DNA from: Dillenia suffruticosa
Taxonomy: Eukaryota > Streptophyta > Magnoliopsida > Dilleniales > Dilleniaceae
Direction of reading: 5' to 3'
Assembly (NCBI GenBank): GCA_033439265.1
Contig: JAVTVX010000016.1
Coordinates: forward strand, 13,937,201 to 14,001,200
Length of the DNA stretch: 64,000 nucleotides
A program made the translations under genes and the position numbers. Shown piece after piece: positions 1 through 11,977 of this stretch. Below the pieces are notes generated by a model. It ran no database searches, had not been told where the DNA came from, and worked only from the letters and a program-made list of their open reading frames with translations. Position 1 is the first letter of the stretch; every line of letters begins with the position of its first letter.

Positions 1-2361
1 CCCAAAGTGCTCGAGAATCTTCCTAATATAGGTCTTTTGTGAAAGAGCAATCATTCGTCTCGAGTGATCTCTCTGGATCTTAACTCTAAGGAAGAACTCA
101 ATTTCACCCATGTCTTTCAAGTCGAAACTCGATGACAACCATGTCTTGATTGTCATCAAGTACTCAATGTTGTTCCTGGCTAACATTATATCATCCACAT
201 ATAGGGAACATGATTACAAAGAGTTATCATTACATATTAGATAGATATAGTGATCCTACTCGATCATTATGAAATCATAAGATATCACATTCTCATGAAA
301 TCTCTAATACCATCGCCTGAATGACTGTTTTAGGCCATATATTGATTTTCGAAATCAATAGACCTTATCCTTATAATCTACTAAAACGAACCCAGAGGGC
401 TACTCCATATAAATCTCCTCATCCAAATTTCTGTTAACCAAAATAGTCTTTACATCCATCTGGTGTAACTCTAAATCTATACTTGCGACAATTGTCAAGA
501 GTAAACAGATCGATGTAAATTTAACCACAGGAGAGAAAGCCTTCTCGTAGTCAATGTCCTTTGTTTTGTGTAACACTTGACTACTAGACGGGCCTTGCAT
601 CTCTCTAACGATCTGTCAGCATTTCTTTTGATTTTGAAAACTCACTTGTTCCCGATGGACTTTCTATCCTTAGGTAAGTTAACTAGGTCCTAGACCCTAC
701 TGACTCTCATAGATTCTACTCATCCTTCATGACTTTTAACCATTGGTCCTTCATAGAGCTCTCGAGAACCTCTTAAAAAGTTCGGGGCTCCTCATCATCC
801 TCGGAAATCACGATGAGATTCTCATCCTCAATCGGAAAACGACATCGGGGTATATGCCCCTGACTACTCCTATGAGGAGGAGGAGCCTCCTCACCTCTAG
901 ATGGGTCACTCCTACTAAGACCAAGATCCAAAACAGATTTACGAGTCCCGCCGCTGGGCTCAACTGAGCCGTTAGACTTGCCTGTCTCATAAAATGTGAA
1001 GAACCGATCATTTAACCTCTCTTAGGGAAACATTTTCTAGGAATGTGACATCACGAGATTCTATATCAGAGACCGTGCTGTCTGTACGTTCACCTAAAAA
1101 TATGTCCCTTAAAATATTCAGAGTATCTTATAAAGATATATTTCTTTTCTCGCAAACCTAACTTGCCACATAGGTACGAGGAATCGTGAACGTATGCGGC
1201 ACAACCTCATGGCCTCAAATAGCTAAGATCAGGCTACCTCCCTGTCCAAAACTCATATGGGGTACTGATTACGGATTTCCTTGGAACACGATTGAAAGCG
1301 TAGGCAGCAGTCAACAATGCATCTCCCTAATGGGAAACAGCGAAATTGGCTTGCGCCATCATAAATCTTACTATCTCCAATAAAGTCCTGTTCTTTCTCT
1401 CGGCTACTCCATTCTGCTAGAGAGTAGTAAGAATAATATATCATTTCGTAATACCCTTATCGAAATAGAGCTCTTTAAACTGTTCAGACAGATACTCACA
1501 CTCTTGATCGGTTCTGAGAGTCTTAGCTCTCAAGTCTAACTAATTTTTAACCTCACTGATAAATCTCATGAAACAATCTAATGCATCAGACTTATACGAG
1601 ATCAGATAGATGCAATCGAAACGTATGTAATCGTCTATAAATATAATAAAATATGTAACTCCGTTTTGGGCTCTCACATTCATAGGTCCACAAATATCGA
1701 AATAAATCAGTTGCAATGGAGTTCCAACTCTTATTATTTTTTCAAATGGTTTCCTTGTCGCTTTGCCGGCTAGGCAAAACTAACATACGAGCAACTCAAT
1801 CTGAGTTAGCGGGTCCAATAGGTCACTTGCAGCTGACTGGTTCATTCTCTTTTGCCCTATGTGGCAAAGTCTACTATGCCAAGCGAAAACATCTTCAACT
1901 ACATTATCGTATATATAGGCAATAGAAGATAAATAAAAAATTTTATTATAGAAAACCATGTTCAGCGCATATAGTTCATCATGGACCAAACCAGTACACA
2001 ATAGAGAATTATCGTATGAAATGGAAATACTCAAGTTTCTAAATAGAACAGACTATCATAAACGATTTGGACAAAGAACAGATACTAGATTCCACCGAAT
2101 CTTGGGAACATACAATACATCATGCAGGTATAAGACTTTGTTACTTCGCAGCATCAGTTTGTATGCACCAATCCCCATCACAACCACAAATGCTCTGCTC
2201 CCCCCATACAACCTTCTCGTATGGGGACTTAATCGGTAGAACTCTACATACGCGTTCCTATCACGTGCTATATGGTCGTTGGCTCCTAAGTCTACAATCC
2301 ACAAAGGAGAGTAGTCAATGAGCATCATAGTGGATGAAACATAACTCATACCATGTAAGGA
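1..2361 (-). pseudogene. Copia 1 pol pseudogene (protease, integrase, reverse transcriptase)
   Basis: Decayed polyprotein. Protease lies at about 2056-2361, where WIVDLGANDHI stands for the usual WIVDSGATDH-type active site, so the catalytic Ser/Thr neighbourhood is altered. The GAG-pre-integrase domain is at about 1780-1990 (FAWHSRLCHIGQKRM). The integrase C-terminal half is near 1250-1450 and still resembles the ERKNRTL...FW...A segment in shifted frames. RT starts near 780; 400-600 contains DYEKAFSPVVKF and LHQMDVKTILVN, the classical Copia RT entry motif, and 1-60 still reads as the SQKTYIRKILEHFG segment beyond the catalytic site. Stops and frame changes occur throughout, so no functional enzyme can be made. 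Confidence 0.8.
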
Positions 2362-3245
2362 AGAATGACATACCTTTCGCTCGCCACACTCACGAGCAAA
2401 GTGCCCAAGCCTACCACATGCATAGCACTAAACTTTACTCTTATCAAGCTTCTTCTTCTTGAGCTTCTGTCTTTTGTCATCGGCCTTTGTTGATGGCTTC
2501 TTCTTAGCTTGGCTTGGCTTGGCTTGTAGCCTTTCCATCATGTTTGCGCCACTTGCGCTTGAAGCCCCAAGAGCCCTTACTCGACTCCGCCACATCGGCA
2601 TGACCGGAAACAGACCTAACCACCTCTTAGTGCTCCTTCTCGAGCTCACAATGTCTACTCATATCCATGAAAGTTCGAATACTCTCAGTGTGTGCGAGAT
2701 AGGTTTTAACCACATCCTAGAAGTCAGGTAAAAATTAGATCACTCCAACACCTGAAACTCATCAGACATCGGCTCCTCCATATTCTTCAGAGAGGTGATT
2801 ATACTTGACATATGTATAAAATACTGTTTCATAGTATGATTGGTCTCTTCTTGTAGGTAATGAACATATAGCTCAATATCCTCAGCTTAGGAGTTGACCA
2901 GGAGCCAAAGTGCTCTCTCAGAGCAACCCAGACCAACATCGCAATAGGATACTGCTCATACACTAAGATCAAGTCATCGTACATGTTGCTTAGGAGGATT
3001 GCCATAACCTGGCCATCTTACCTTTTCCAAGCACGATACGCCTCGTGATCCCATATTTCCTAAGGCATGGTACCCTTCTCAGGGTCTGACATCTCGTGTC
3101 TCAGAACCTCCACTAGGTCCTGCTCCTTAAAGACAAATTGAACCTTCTGATGCCAAATATCGTAGTTGTCATTATTCAGCATGCCTGCCTTTACAAGATC
3201 AAGTATGATACTCTTTGTTGCAGCTATTATCTCTATTACACAGAA
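2362..3245 (-). pseudogene. Copia 1 gag pseudogene with intact zinc knuckle
   Basis: At 2362-2430 the minus strand reads CYACGRLGHFARECG, a CX2CX4HX4C nucleocapsid zinc knuckle with all four ligands present. Upstream (2430-2650) is the Lys/Arg-rich linker. The N-terminal part near 3050-3240 reads KSIILDLVKAGMLNNDNYDIW followed by a broken capsid-like domain with stops at about 3066 and 3020. This is the gag type usually found with TNT1-94-like plant Copia polyproteins. The start is not certain because the first Met is not preserved; the N-terminal homology begins about 3225-3245. Confidence 0.75.
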
Positions 3246-4317
3246 AAAGAGACATTAGTAACTAATAATGCTTATTATTACAATTTCGCGCACCCTACGA
3301 ATCAATAAATTGTAAATGATTTGAATATTGACCCCAAAGTGAGCGTATGGGTCAACAGACACCATATACCATAACCCGGGATCGCATCTCACTATTTGGA
3401 CTTGGATTTGGTGCATAAAATCCCATAAATAGTCACAAATGTAAACATAGGATCCTCAAAAAATTGGAAAAAATCCAATTCCGAATGACCTGATGCGCTG
3501 TCGATGTCCTAAAGCGCTGCTACACACTAGCGGCGCATCTACAGGTGTTGGCAGCTATCTGGCGCATGTGTCAGATGCACGGCGCACCTTACACACGCTG
3601 CCACGTGCCTGGAAAGGGTCGACGCACACGCCAAACGCGCGACAAGCCTCACTTGTGCTCCCACATGCCTGGGGCGGCTTGGCGCACACGAGCCCATGTG
3701 TGGTGCGCTCTTCACGAGTGCCTACAAGCCTAGTCTGAATCACTTGGGTTGCATATCGGGTCAGGCACGGGCGCAGGTCCGAACTGACCAAGACCTCCAG
3801 AGGCCTTCATTCGCCTCTCTGGTGTGTGCACTGCATGCACCCTCCCCTGCTTGCTGACGTGCCTCTCTTGCGCGTGCTACTCATGTGCCCAGGGGTTTTG
3901 ATCCTTCTTCCTCACCCGACGGGCTTGCAACCGGGTTTTTCGACCCGATTTTTGGAAAATCCATTTCCAGCCACTTTTTCATGGCGGTTTCGTCCAGAAA
4001 ATAAATTTGAACTTCCCAAAACCATTCTCAACTCAATTTTGGAAGATTCAAACCCTAAACTCAGTGAATCAAATATTCAAATTTTGGTCCTTTGCAGCCA
4101 TGTCGGAAAGCCCAATTTCCGACAACTTCAATGCACAAAATATACGTCAAATCGTAAATCAGCATACAAGAAACACATATATGCAATTTTTATAGATCAA
4201 CCATCCCTCTAAATGGATAGATCTAGGGTTTTGTTGATCTAGTAGAGTTTTAATAATGAAAGATTAAAAGAAAAATAGTTTAAGAAAATAAAAAAAATAG
4301 TTAGAAAATTCAAAAGT
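3246..4317. other. Leader/LTR-like sequence upstream of Copia 1
   Basis: No gene is visible. 3246-3480 is AT-rich. 3490-3900 is GC-rich with imperfect repeats of CATGCCTGG and GGCGCACACG, which produce overlapping open frames that are composition artefacts. 3930-4250 contains GACCCGATTTTTGG and TAGATCTAGGGTTTTG-like segments that look like transcribed leader. By position this should be the 5' leader and 5' LTR of Copia 1, but I found neither a tRNA-complementary primer site nor matching TG/CA ends. Confidence 0.35.
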
Positions 4318-5145
4318 TTACAATACAGGTCAACTTGGTTAGAAAATACATCGACCTACATAGTAGGTCCACCAATTATAAACCTTGTGTCGATCAATTC
4401 ACAATATCCACACACATATCGACTTGAGTTAGCAGTCATATCGACTTGATGCATAAAATTTCTATAGAAACACATGTCTAAACACTTCGACCCACAAAAG
4501 CACACATCGACCTGTATATTGTCAGGTGGACCAATATAAAATTGCACATCGACCAATTATTAAAGTACGTCGACCTGTATAAATCAGACATCGACACAAA
4601 GAATAGAAAATTTATTAGGGTATCGATGTCTTATAAATCTTGTCGACATAAGATTATAGAGATAGTGACACATCGACAATTCATTCTAATACATCAACCA
4701 ATTTCACCTATGAATAGTGACACATCAGCCTATTCTCCATGCACATCAACCTATTTTCTAAAAATATATCAATCTGATTTACAACACATCAATCTGAACA
4801 GTGCTAGGTAGACTAATTTCATACACTATGTCGACCAATTTAACTTTTAATAATAACACATCAACCTGTTGATTAACACATCAACCTGATAACATTTGTG
4901 TCAGAAATATATACATCAACCTGTTACTATTCTTGTCGACCTAGCAAAAAACACATAAACCAATTTAGTTAGACATATTGACAAATTCAACCAATGAATA
5001 GTAACACATCAACCTGATATTGGTATATGTCGACTTGTTGATTTGGGTTTATGAAAAACACACTTCGACACGTCAAAAAAACTGTCGACCTGCGGAGACA
5101 CATTGATCAATTAAATTACTTAGGTCCACCAATTTAATATTACAC
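4318..5145. repeat. Interspersed ACATCAACCTG / GTCGACC motif field
   Basis: About 800 bp in which short versions of ACATCGACCTG, CACATCAACC and GTCGACCT recur every 20-50 bp without strict periodicity. The same vocabulary appears in the SIRE-like palindrome (20690-23130) and at 62060-62370. It is probably a decayed LTR of the same family rather than a satellite. It ends sharply where the Gypsy pol tail starts at 5149. Confidence 0.55.
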
Positions 5146-5148
5146 AGT

Positions 5149-5425
5149 GGTAAACCGGTTAGAATTATCGTTGAAATTGCAGAGGATCCATGACGTTTTT
5201 CACGTTTCCATGTTGAAAAAGTATTTATCGGATCCCTCACACATATTAGAAGCACCTCCAGTGGAATTGAATGAGAATTTGAGTTTCAAGGTACAATCGG
5301 CGAAAATCATTGATAGGCAGATAAAGCAGTTGATGAATAAACAAATCCCTATGGTTAAAGTGCTATGGAGAAACAATGAAGTCGAACAACAAACTTGGGA
5401 AACCGAAGAATTAATGCGGAAGTAA
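5149..5425 (+). pseudogene. Gypsy 1 integrase C-terminal tail (truncated pol)
   Basis: An open frame of about 92 codons carries IHDVFHVSMLKKY, DPSHIL, a hydrophobic ELNENLSF stretch, IIDRQIKQLMNKQIP and VLWRN...WETEELMRK. This is the C-terminal end of plant Gypsy integrases (chromovirus-type tail). Everything upstream (gag, protease, RT, RNase H, integrase core) is missing: the sequence to the left is the unrelated motif field. The frame ends at a natural stop 75 bp before the LTR. Truncation probably arose by deletion or by unequal exchange. Confidence 0.85.
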
Positions 5426-5480
5426 CAACCGTAGCTCTTTGATGTATAATTGTATCTTGAAATTTTGGGATTGAAATTTA

Positions 5481-5496
5481 TTTTTAGGGGGTTAAG
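5481..5496 (+). other. Polypurine tract of Gypsy 1
   Basis: TTTTTAGGGGGTTAAGAG lies immediately upstream of the LTR start TTGTAATACC. This is the usual place and composition for a plus-strand primer; three pyrimidines interrupt it. Confidence 0.6.
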
Positions 5497-5499
5497 AGT

Positions 5500-7947
5500 T
5501 GTAATACCTAAAAAAAAAGGGAAAGAAATGCAGCGTTTTGGACCAAAACGCTGCACTCTCCCCAAGAGTGAAATTAAGGCAAAAGGCCCTAATTTCTCTC
5601 TCTTCCTCTTGTCTCTCTCTTTCTCTCTCATTCTCTCCCTCTCCCGATTCTCTCTCACCCTCAGCCTCCCTCTCCGTCACTGTCCACCATCACACGCCAC
5701 CGTCGTAACTCTCTCACTCTCTCTGTCTCCGTCGCTCTCTCTCGAGCGCTCTTTTTCTCGAGCACTCTCCCTGTCTCCGCCACTCTCCGACCACCGTGCG
5801 CGACCGCCCCTCTCTTTGTCTTTTCTCTCCTGCATGTGAACAGAGCACTCTTCCTCTCTTCCGCACGCGACAGCTCGCAGTGCTCTCACTCTCTTGCTCG
5901 TTTGCGCACTGCTCTCCTTGCCGAGAGCCTTTCGGTTGCCTTCATTGAAGCTCCGAACCAACATCCACCTTAGACCTTCGAAACCCTAGGCCGACTGCGG
6001 ATCCATCTCTGTACAGGTAAGAACAGATTTCTGAATCCTAGTTCTAGAGTTCCAATTTTTTTTGGTGATTGAACTAACTTACCATACTTTGTTTTGGTGA
6101 AGAGACACTGCAGATCACCAATAGGACTAAGGAGACATTCGAATGAGGCTGCGAAATGTGAAACCCTAGGTGAGAAAAATTCAAGTTACTTCGAAAATTG
6201 AATGAGTTTAATCTGAATTTAGAATGAGAGCTTTGTATATGTTCTGAAAATGTGTGGAATTTGAAGAGAATGCATTTTCCTGAATTTGATATGTGATTTC
6301 GAGGGTTACGTCTAAATGCTACGTGAATTTAGGCTGATTAATACGAAAGAAATGTGTTGGATGAAATTAGGAACTTGTTGGGTTGATTAGAATAGATTTC
6401 CTTGGAATTTGAATTGAAATTGTGGATTATTGATTAGGTTAAATCTGTTGGGGGCTGGAAAGAAATCAATTCGAATTTGATTGAAAAGTAGAGAGTGAAT
6501 ATCCTTTCTAGAGGTGAATGGATGGTCCATTGTGTTATAAATGAGCAAAATGAGTTTAAAATTGTTTTATAAATGATTTTGTAAGATTTTTACATATTTT
6601 ATATAAATTGTTTTGTGATTGTGGGATGTCTGGACTGGATTGTGAAGTATGAATGCATCATTTATATTTATAAATGCATATGTGCCATATGTGATTTGAT
6701 ATTACTCTATAAATTGCTATGACATGAAATTGATGATTGTTTGCTAGACATTATGACACATGACTTGAGAAATGACATATTTGAGAAATACATGGTGTTA
6801 GTAGTTAATGGCTATAGTCATTCCTTCCACGGAGCGACCCGACGAGATGGCGTGGTTGGGGTTTCATTGTGAGAGAGGTATACGCGGTCTCTTCTTTGCC
6901 ACGTCGGACTATCCGGATTGTACCCTGGGGAAGTCCGAGCCAACGCCAGGGAATGGGGTAGTGTTTGAAATACTGAAATGGAAAACCCCTTGGTGGGCTT
7001 CCGTCTTGGTTCGGCCAAATGTGGGACGGAAGTGATTTCGATGGGACCCTTGTGATTTTCTGAAGGAATACTTGATGTGAATGCATACTTTGCAAATTAT
7101 CTGATTTATTGAAATTATTTCGATATATATGAAATATTGTTTGAGATATGTTTTGATTTTCCTACATTTACCCCTCATTTATCACACAATCATACCATTG
7201 CACTCCATTCATTGAGTATTCCCTAATATTCAACCCTCTTTTCACATTTTACAGAGGACACTTAGTGCGGAGACTGCATGAGGATTGAAGTTTGCGAAGC
7301 ATTGTTGCTGTTTTGTATAGGTATTACAGTGATGTACGGTTATTTTGGTTGATTTTGAAATCTATGGAAGGGAAGACTTATAATTCTTTTGGTATGGATT
7401 AAATCAATACTTGTTTTATATATGGGAGCAAGTATTGATGAAATCCTTACATAGTTTGTGATAGAATTCGTACGAAACTTGTTCATTTTCTCTTAACTCT
7501 CATCTGGACATTTGGATTGCAATTTTGAGTTTTGATACTTTCTTTTGGATTTGTGAAGTTCTGTACATCTCATACCGTTTGAATTTAATTGACGCTACTT
7601 CGTTTCTTCATGTGAGTATTAGTAAAATTCTGCGACTATGATTTGAGACTTCTTTTGTTTTAAATGTTTTAATTGTGCTGAGAATTCTGGAACGACTGGA
7701 ACGACTGGAACCCCACCCTATTTGTGTGTCGACGCATGCTTGTGTGTACAGGGATGGACCAAATGAATTCTTTGCATGTGTATTGTTATATGATTTTTTT
7801 TTTTTATTTCTGATAGAGTTGTGTATTGGATGAATTGTTAAACTGATTTGTAGCCTTGCTGAGTTCCGGTATATGGAGAGGTTCTGCCCGTGTATTGAGA
7901 CAACGCGACGACTGTTGCGTGGTCGATTCGATGATCGGGGCGTGACA
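5500..7947 (+). mobile_element. 3' LTR of Gypsy 1 (about 2.45 kb)
   Basis: The LTR begins TGTAATACC after the polypurine tract and ends GGGGCGTGACA, the ends typical of long-LTR plant Gypsy elements. Inside, in element orientation, are a perfect palindrome (5529-5555), a CCCTAAT block, a long CT-rich tract (5600-5850), and a mid-LTR block around 6810-7030 that is similar to the LTRs at 49607-52629 and 57733-61006. There is no partner LTR in the window. The right flank is a broken Copia coding sequence, so the element landed inside older Copia DNA. Confidence 0.85.
5529..5555 (+). other. LTR palindrome (13-bp arms, 1-base centre)
   Basis: Left arm TGCAGCGTTTTGG, centre A, right arm CCAAAACGCTGCA. 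The arms are perfectly complementary. It sits 30 bp inside the LTR start. Equivalent palindromes occur in three other LTRs of the window, with paired base changes (see findings). Confidence 0.9.
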
Positions 7948-8460
7948 TATACTCATCTTAACATTTATTATATCATAGGTTTGGTTAGTAAATATTAATC
8001 TAGTTTAGGTAGGAGACACTAGAGTGTGGTAAAGAGGATTTTAAAAACCTAAAAGGAACAATAGATCATTTGCTTTATTATCAAAGAAGAGACCTATTAC
8101 TAAGAGGATAAGATGGATTTTGATTGAAGTGATGATTTAGATGAAAATAAATTCACATCTAATTATATTTTCTTATTGAATAATGATGTCATTTCTTAGA
8201 GTAGTAAAAAACAAATTTGTGTATCACTATCCACAATGAAAACAAAATTTGTGACTTATACTTTTGCAACTTAAGAAGGTGTTTGGTTAAGAAGATTTTT
8301 ATAACATTTGGAAATCGTAAGTAATTTATTATGAGTTATGACAATTTATTATGATAGTTAGTCGGTTTATTTGATAGTAGTTGATCATTTTACAAAACCA
8401 ATATCTAAATATGTGTTTTTAAAACATGTTAGATCCTTTGGATTATATAGGATGTAATTA
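7948..8460 (+). pseudogene. Copia 3 pol tail (RNase H to C-terminus), broken
   Basis: With several stops, the plus strand reads as Copia pol: IIGLVSKY at the left end, KRILK...LKGT, then SDDLDENKFTSNYIFLL, SSKKQICVSLSTMK, EGVWLRRFL and finally DHFTKPISKYVFLKHVRS. These are the RNase H core and the conserved FTKP tail. The homology begins at the first base after the Gypsy 1 LTR, so that element interrupts this copy. This RNase H is on the opposite strand to Copia 1 and is a separate insertion. Confidence 0.85.
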
Positions 8461-11400
8461 TAATTAAATATAGAATGACTATGATGTTATTTTCAAATTT
8501 TATGATATTTGAATTTATTCGTATTCATAAGTTCTTATTTCTTGATTTAAAAGTATGTCGAATCAGTTTGGATATTAGTTTTTTCACATAAAAAATTATC
8601 TCTAATATTGAATAATATGTAAAGATGAAACAATATTAATTTTTTAGAATGATGAATATTTATGATCTTATTAAATTATTCAAATGTGATTACTATTTAT
8701 ATATTTTCTTAGTAATCAAGATGAATTGATCATAATCCATTAAACTTTTCTAATAGTCAGGTGTGAGTTTCTTGAAATTGTGATATTTTGAGGAATCAAA
8801 TCAAGTATGATGTTATATTTGAATTAAAACCTATATTATGTATTATTTTAAAAAGCGACATACGTTTCTAATTGAGAAAAAAAAGATATCGAAACACGTA
8901 TTTCATACCATGTATACTAATATGCTTATATAGATTATGAGTTGATAAATTCGTGTATGCCTTATTATATGTGAACGGGAGGTTTATATTTAATCTCATT
9001 TTATATTACTAAGATTTTCAACTGTTTTTTGAAACTTCATTTTAATGTTGTTACTTTAATATGTCACCAAGAATTATTGTTGATTCAATTTTTACAGTCC
9101 ATATCGAAGGAAACATTTATAATGAATTAGATAGATATTAGTATGAAAGGAAAATTATCTATTAATTGACATATTATTTTATATTGATGGACCGACTAAT
9201 TATATTTTGATTTAGTATTTTGAAATATAATTATGAATACATAATTTGAATTAAGTCAAGTATAATTTTATTATATTGTTTGAGAGATAAGAGATATATA
9301 AACTTCATATAATAAAAGAAATTTGAGATATAGCGAGATGTGATATTCTCATCATATTGATAGATGAGCTACTATGTATTTTTAACTAAAATATAGTTTT
9401 GAGATCTTGGTATACTCGCTGATCACGTGATTAATTTGCTTATATAAAATTTGTTATATATAAAAATAATAAAACTAAATATAGGTATAGCCATCGTGTG
9501 CAATAGAGAGATGCTAGAAAATGGATATTGGTTTGCACATGAATACTTGACCCTACCCAATTCATTTAAATTCAAAATAAAAGAGAGAGAGTGAGGCTCT
9601 TAGAAGACTAAGTTTCAACTTCTCTCATCATTTGAATTTAAAATGGGTGACTTTTAAAAATAAGACATGAATGTGAAAAGAAAAACAACATTCCAGTATG
9701 AGATTTTGAAGGCCAAAAAAGGAGGCCATTAGTTGATGATTTTGCAAGGATTGCACCACAATTAAAAGCATTTGAATCATAAAAATTGAAAATACTTTAT
9801 TTGTGACCATTTTTAGACCATTTTTATATCAATCATCAAAGTAAAGGTCAGTGATTCAATTTTAAAAGTCTTGAGAACCATAATTGCATTTTATGTATTA
9901 AAATATATAAAGTAGTATTTAATTTTTTTTTCACTAAGTTCCCACATAGCTTACCTAGCTCACTCTAGACTAATAACACAGCTTTATTGAACTAACCTCC
10001 CAAATTTTGATGTCAATATATATATAGGCGAGTCATGTCAAATACTCTTCTTAAATTCAAAAGTGATCTCACAAACTTTTGAGAAAATTGGAATCTTTAA
10101 TGTTCATTATTTGTTCTCTTCCTCTTGGTTTTTTTGCAAAAGAAAGTCATTAGTTTTAAGAATTATTTTCAAATTCCAGCTCATATGCTTTGGACATTCT
10201 TTGTTTCTAGCAAAATCAGGATCTTAGTGATATTCGTCGAAGATGTACCCTAGTTAAGAAGAAGAACGCTGCATCAAATTAACAAAATTCACAAAAAACT
10301 CTCTTATGATGACCTCAAATTGACTAAGTAGAAAAATTACAAGCTTACATCTAAAATCCTTTTCTTTTTCTTTTTTTTTTTTTTTTGAGATTTGGTATGG
10401 TCTTAAGCATCTCCGACACCATGTCCGAACCCTGAGGCTTAAAATGTTCTTCCATCCATATGGTTTAGGAGTAGAATATAGAGCACTGGTAGAGCAATTT
10501 GCTCAACATAAAGAAAAAAGATACCTATATATACGTGAAAATTAGGATTAACAGTTGCATGACTAGTGAAAGATCCTAAGTGCACTTTCAAAGATAGGGC
10601 CGTTTGTTCTTCTTTTAGTTAGGAATTATATGAAAAATTGTAATTTGGTACATGTGACAACCTTTTTCGTATTTAACTTCTCTGTGCAATATACTTTACT
10701 TGTTTGTGTATTTATAGTTTATTTATAAAAATAAAAGAAAAAATTTATTATAACCAAGAACAAGTTTTCACATGACCAACAATTAAAATTTTGCCTTTGG
10801 TTTTGTTTTGCCAAAACTCTACCTCTCTCTTTTTCTTTCCTTTTTTTTTTTCTAGCAAAATTTTGATTATGGATGTCAAATTAAAAGGACTTTATGTTCC
10901 CCTATCTATTTTAGATTGAGTTTGAAAATTAATTTTGGATTTCAAAGTTTTATATTGAAATAGATTATTTGTTGTTTACATCTTCTGACCATATGAAAAA
11001 AAAATTAGGCACTATTTCATGTTCTTTCTCAGACCATCTCTCTCTCTCTCTCTCTTCTCTCTTTGGCGTTCACTATACATTCTCCCCTCTCTCAGTCACT
11101 CGACTATCTATACAATCTCACTTGGTTGAATGAGAGAAATCAAAAATCGATCAAAAGTGGAGAGGAAAAAGTGAGAAGAGAGAAAAAAAAAAACACAGAA
11201 AAAGGAGGAGAGAGAAAGACTTGCTAACAAAGTTAAAGAAAAGAGAGAGAAAAGATAACAAAAATGAAGAGAAAGAAAAACAAAGTGAGAAAGGGTTGTT
11301 ATAGTGAAGATAGAGACATAAGAATTAAATAAAGTGAGAAAGAGATAAAGAAAGAGCGAGAAAATTAATTAAGCGAGAGGTGGCAAAAAGGGAGAGAAAG

Positions 11401-11880
11401 GGGATGAGAGCGAAAATAAAAAAAAAAAGGAAGAAAAAGAAACGATAAAAGAAATAAATTTATTATATTGGAGGATGATTGACATTTAACAAAAATATCA
11501 ATAACGTAAGTGATATATGTAAGAGAAAACGGTAGACAGCGAAGTTAAGAGAGAGATGATAAAATAGTGGTAATTTCATTTGATGTAAAGAGACAAATGA
11601 GTAAAATGGTTCATCAAATTGATAAACAATTGAAAAGTTTAAACTCAAATTAAAGTTCAAAGGGCATCAAAAACCAAGGGGTTAAGTTTTTCAATCTATA
11701 AATGAAATTAATCTTCATTTTGCATCCATAATCGAAATTTTGCACTCTTTTCTCTTCTTAAAAACTAAAAAAAAAAGGAAAAAAATTGTTACTTTTACAT
11801 TGCGTAGGGTAGTGCGCGGCGGTCTCGATATGCCAGGCCGTGTTGGTAGCCTGCTCATGCTGGGTCAAGCTGTGATACGT
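8461..11880. other. Gene-less AT-rich region
   Basis: I see no coding homology. The first kilobase may hold the decayed 3' LTR of Copia 3, but no TG...CA ends or target duplication can be placed. There is a (TC)n run at about 11037-11054 and a purine-rich stretch (GAGAAAG-type) from about 11150 to 11420. Short open frames in this interval have no recognisable domains. Confidence 0.6.
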
Positions 11881-11892
11881 TATATTAATATT
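11881..11892 (+). promoter_or_regulatory. Possible TATA element of the mTERF gene
   Basis: TATATTAATATT is 86-97 bp upstream of the mTERF start codon, a spacing that would leave a 5' leader of roughly 60 bp. The preceding 80 bp are the most GC-rich part of the local region. No transcript evidence is available, so this is positional inference only. Confidence 0.35.
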
Positions 11893-11977
11893 TGATACTC
11901 GAACTCGACCGAAGAATCAACAAAAAACATTACAAAACCCTTGCATAGTTAGTCCGGAGTCCGCACACCTCAATTCA

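Larger units (their letters stand above)
1..3245 (-). mobile_element. Copia LTR retrotransposon 1, degenerate, cut by the window edge
   Basis: Reading the minus strand from about 3245 down to 1, the Copia order gag, protease, integrase, reverse transcriptase can be followed with many stops and frameshifts. The element runs off the left edge inside the RT region, so its 3' LTR is not in the window. The 5' side (beyond 3245) is leader or LTR-like sequence without a primer-binding site I can recognise. Domain order and motifs make the Copia assignment secure; the lineage is not determined. The same family is represented by the remnant at 18880-20680, which shows matching blocks in the RT and RNase H region. 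Confidence 0.85.

Noticed and set aside
5200..5964. Arg/Glu- or Ser/Leu-rich frames on both strands
   Set aside because: Produced by the CT-rich tract of the Gypsy 1 LTR.
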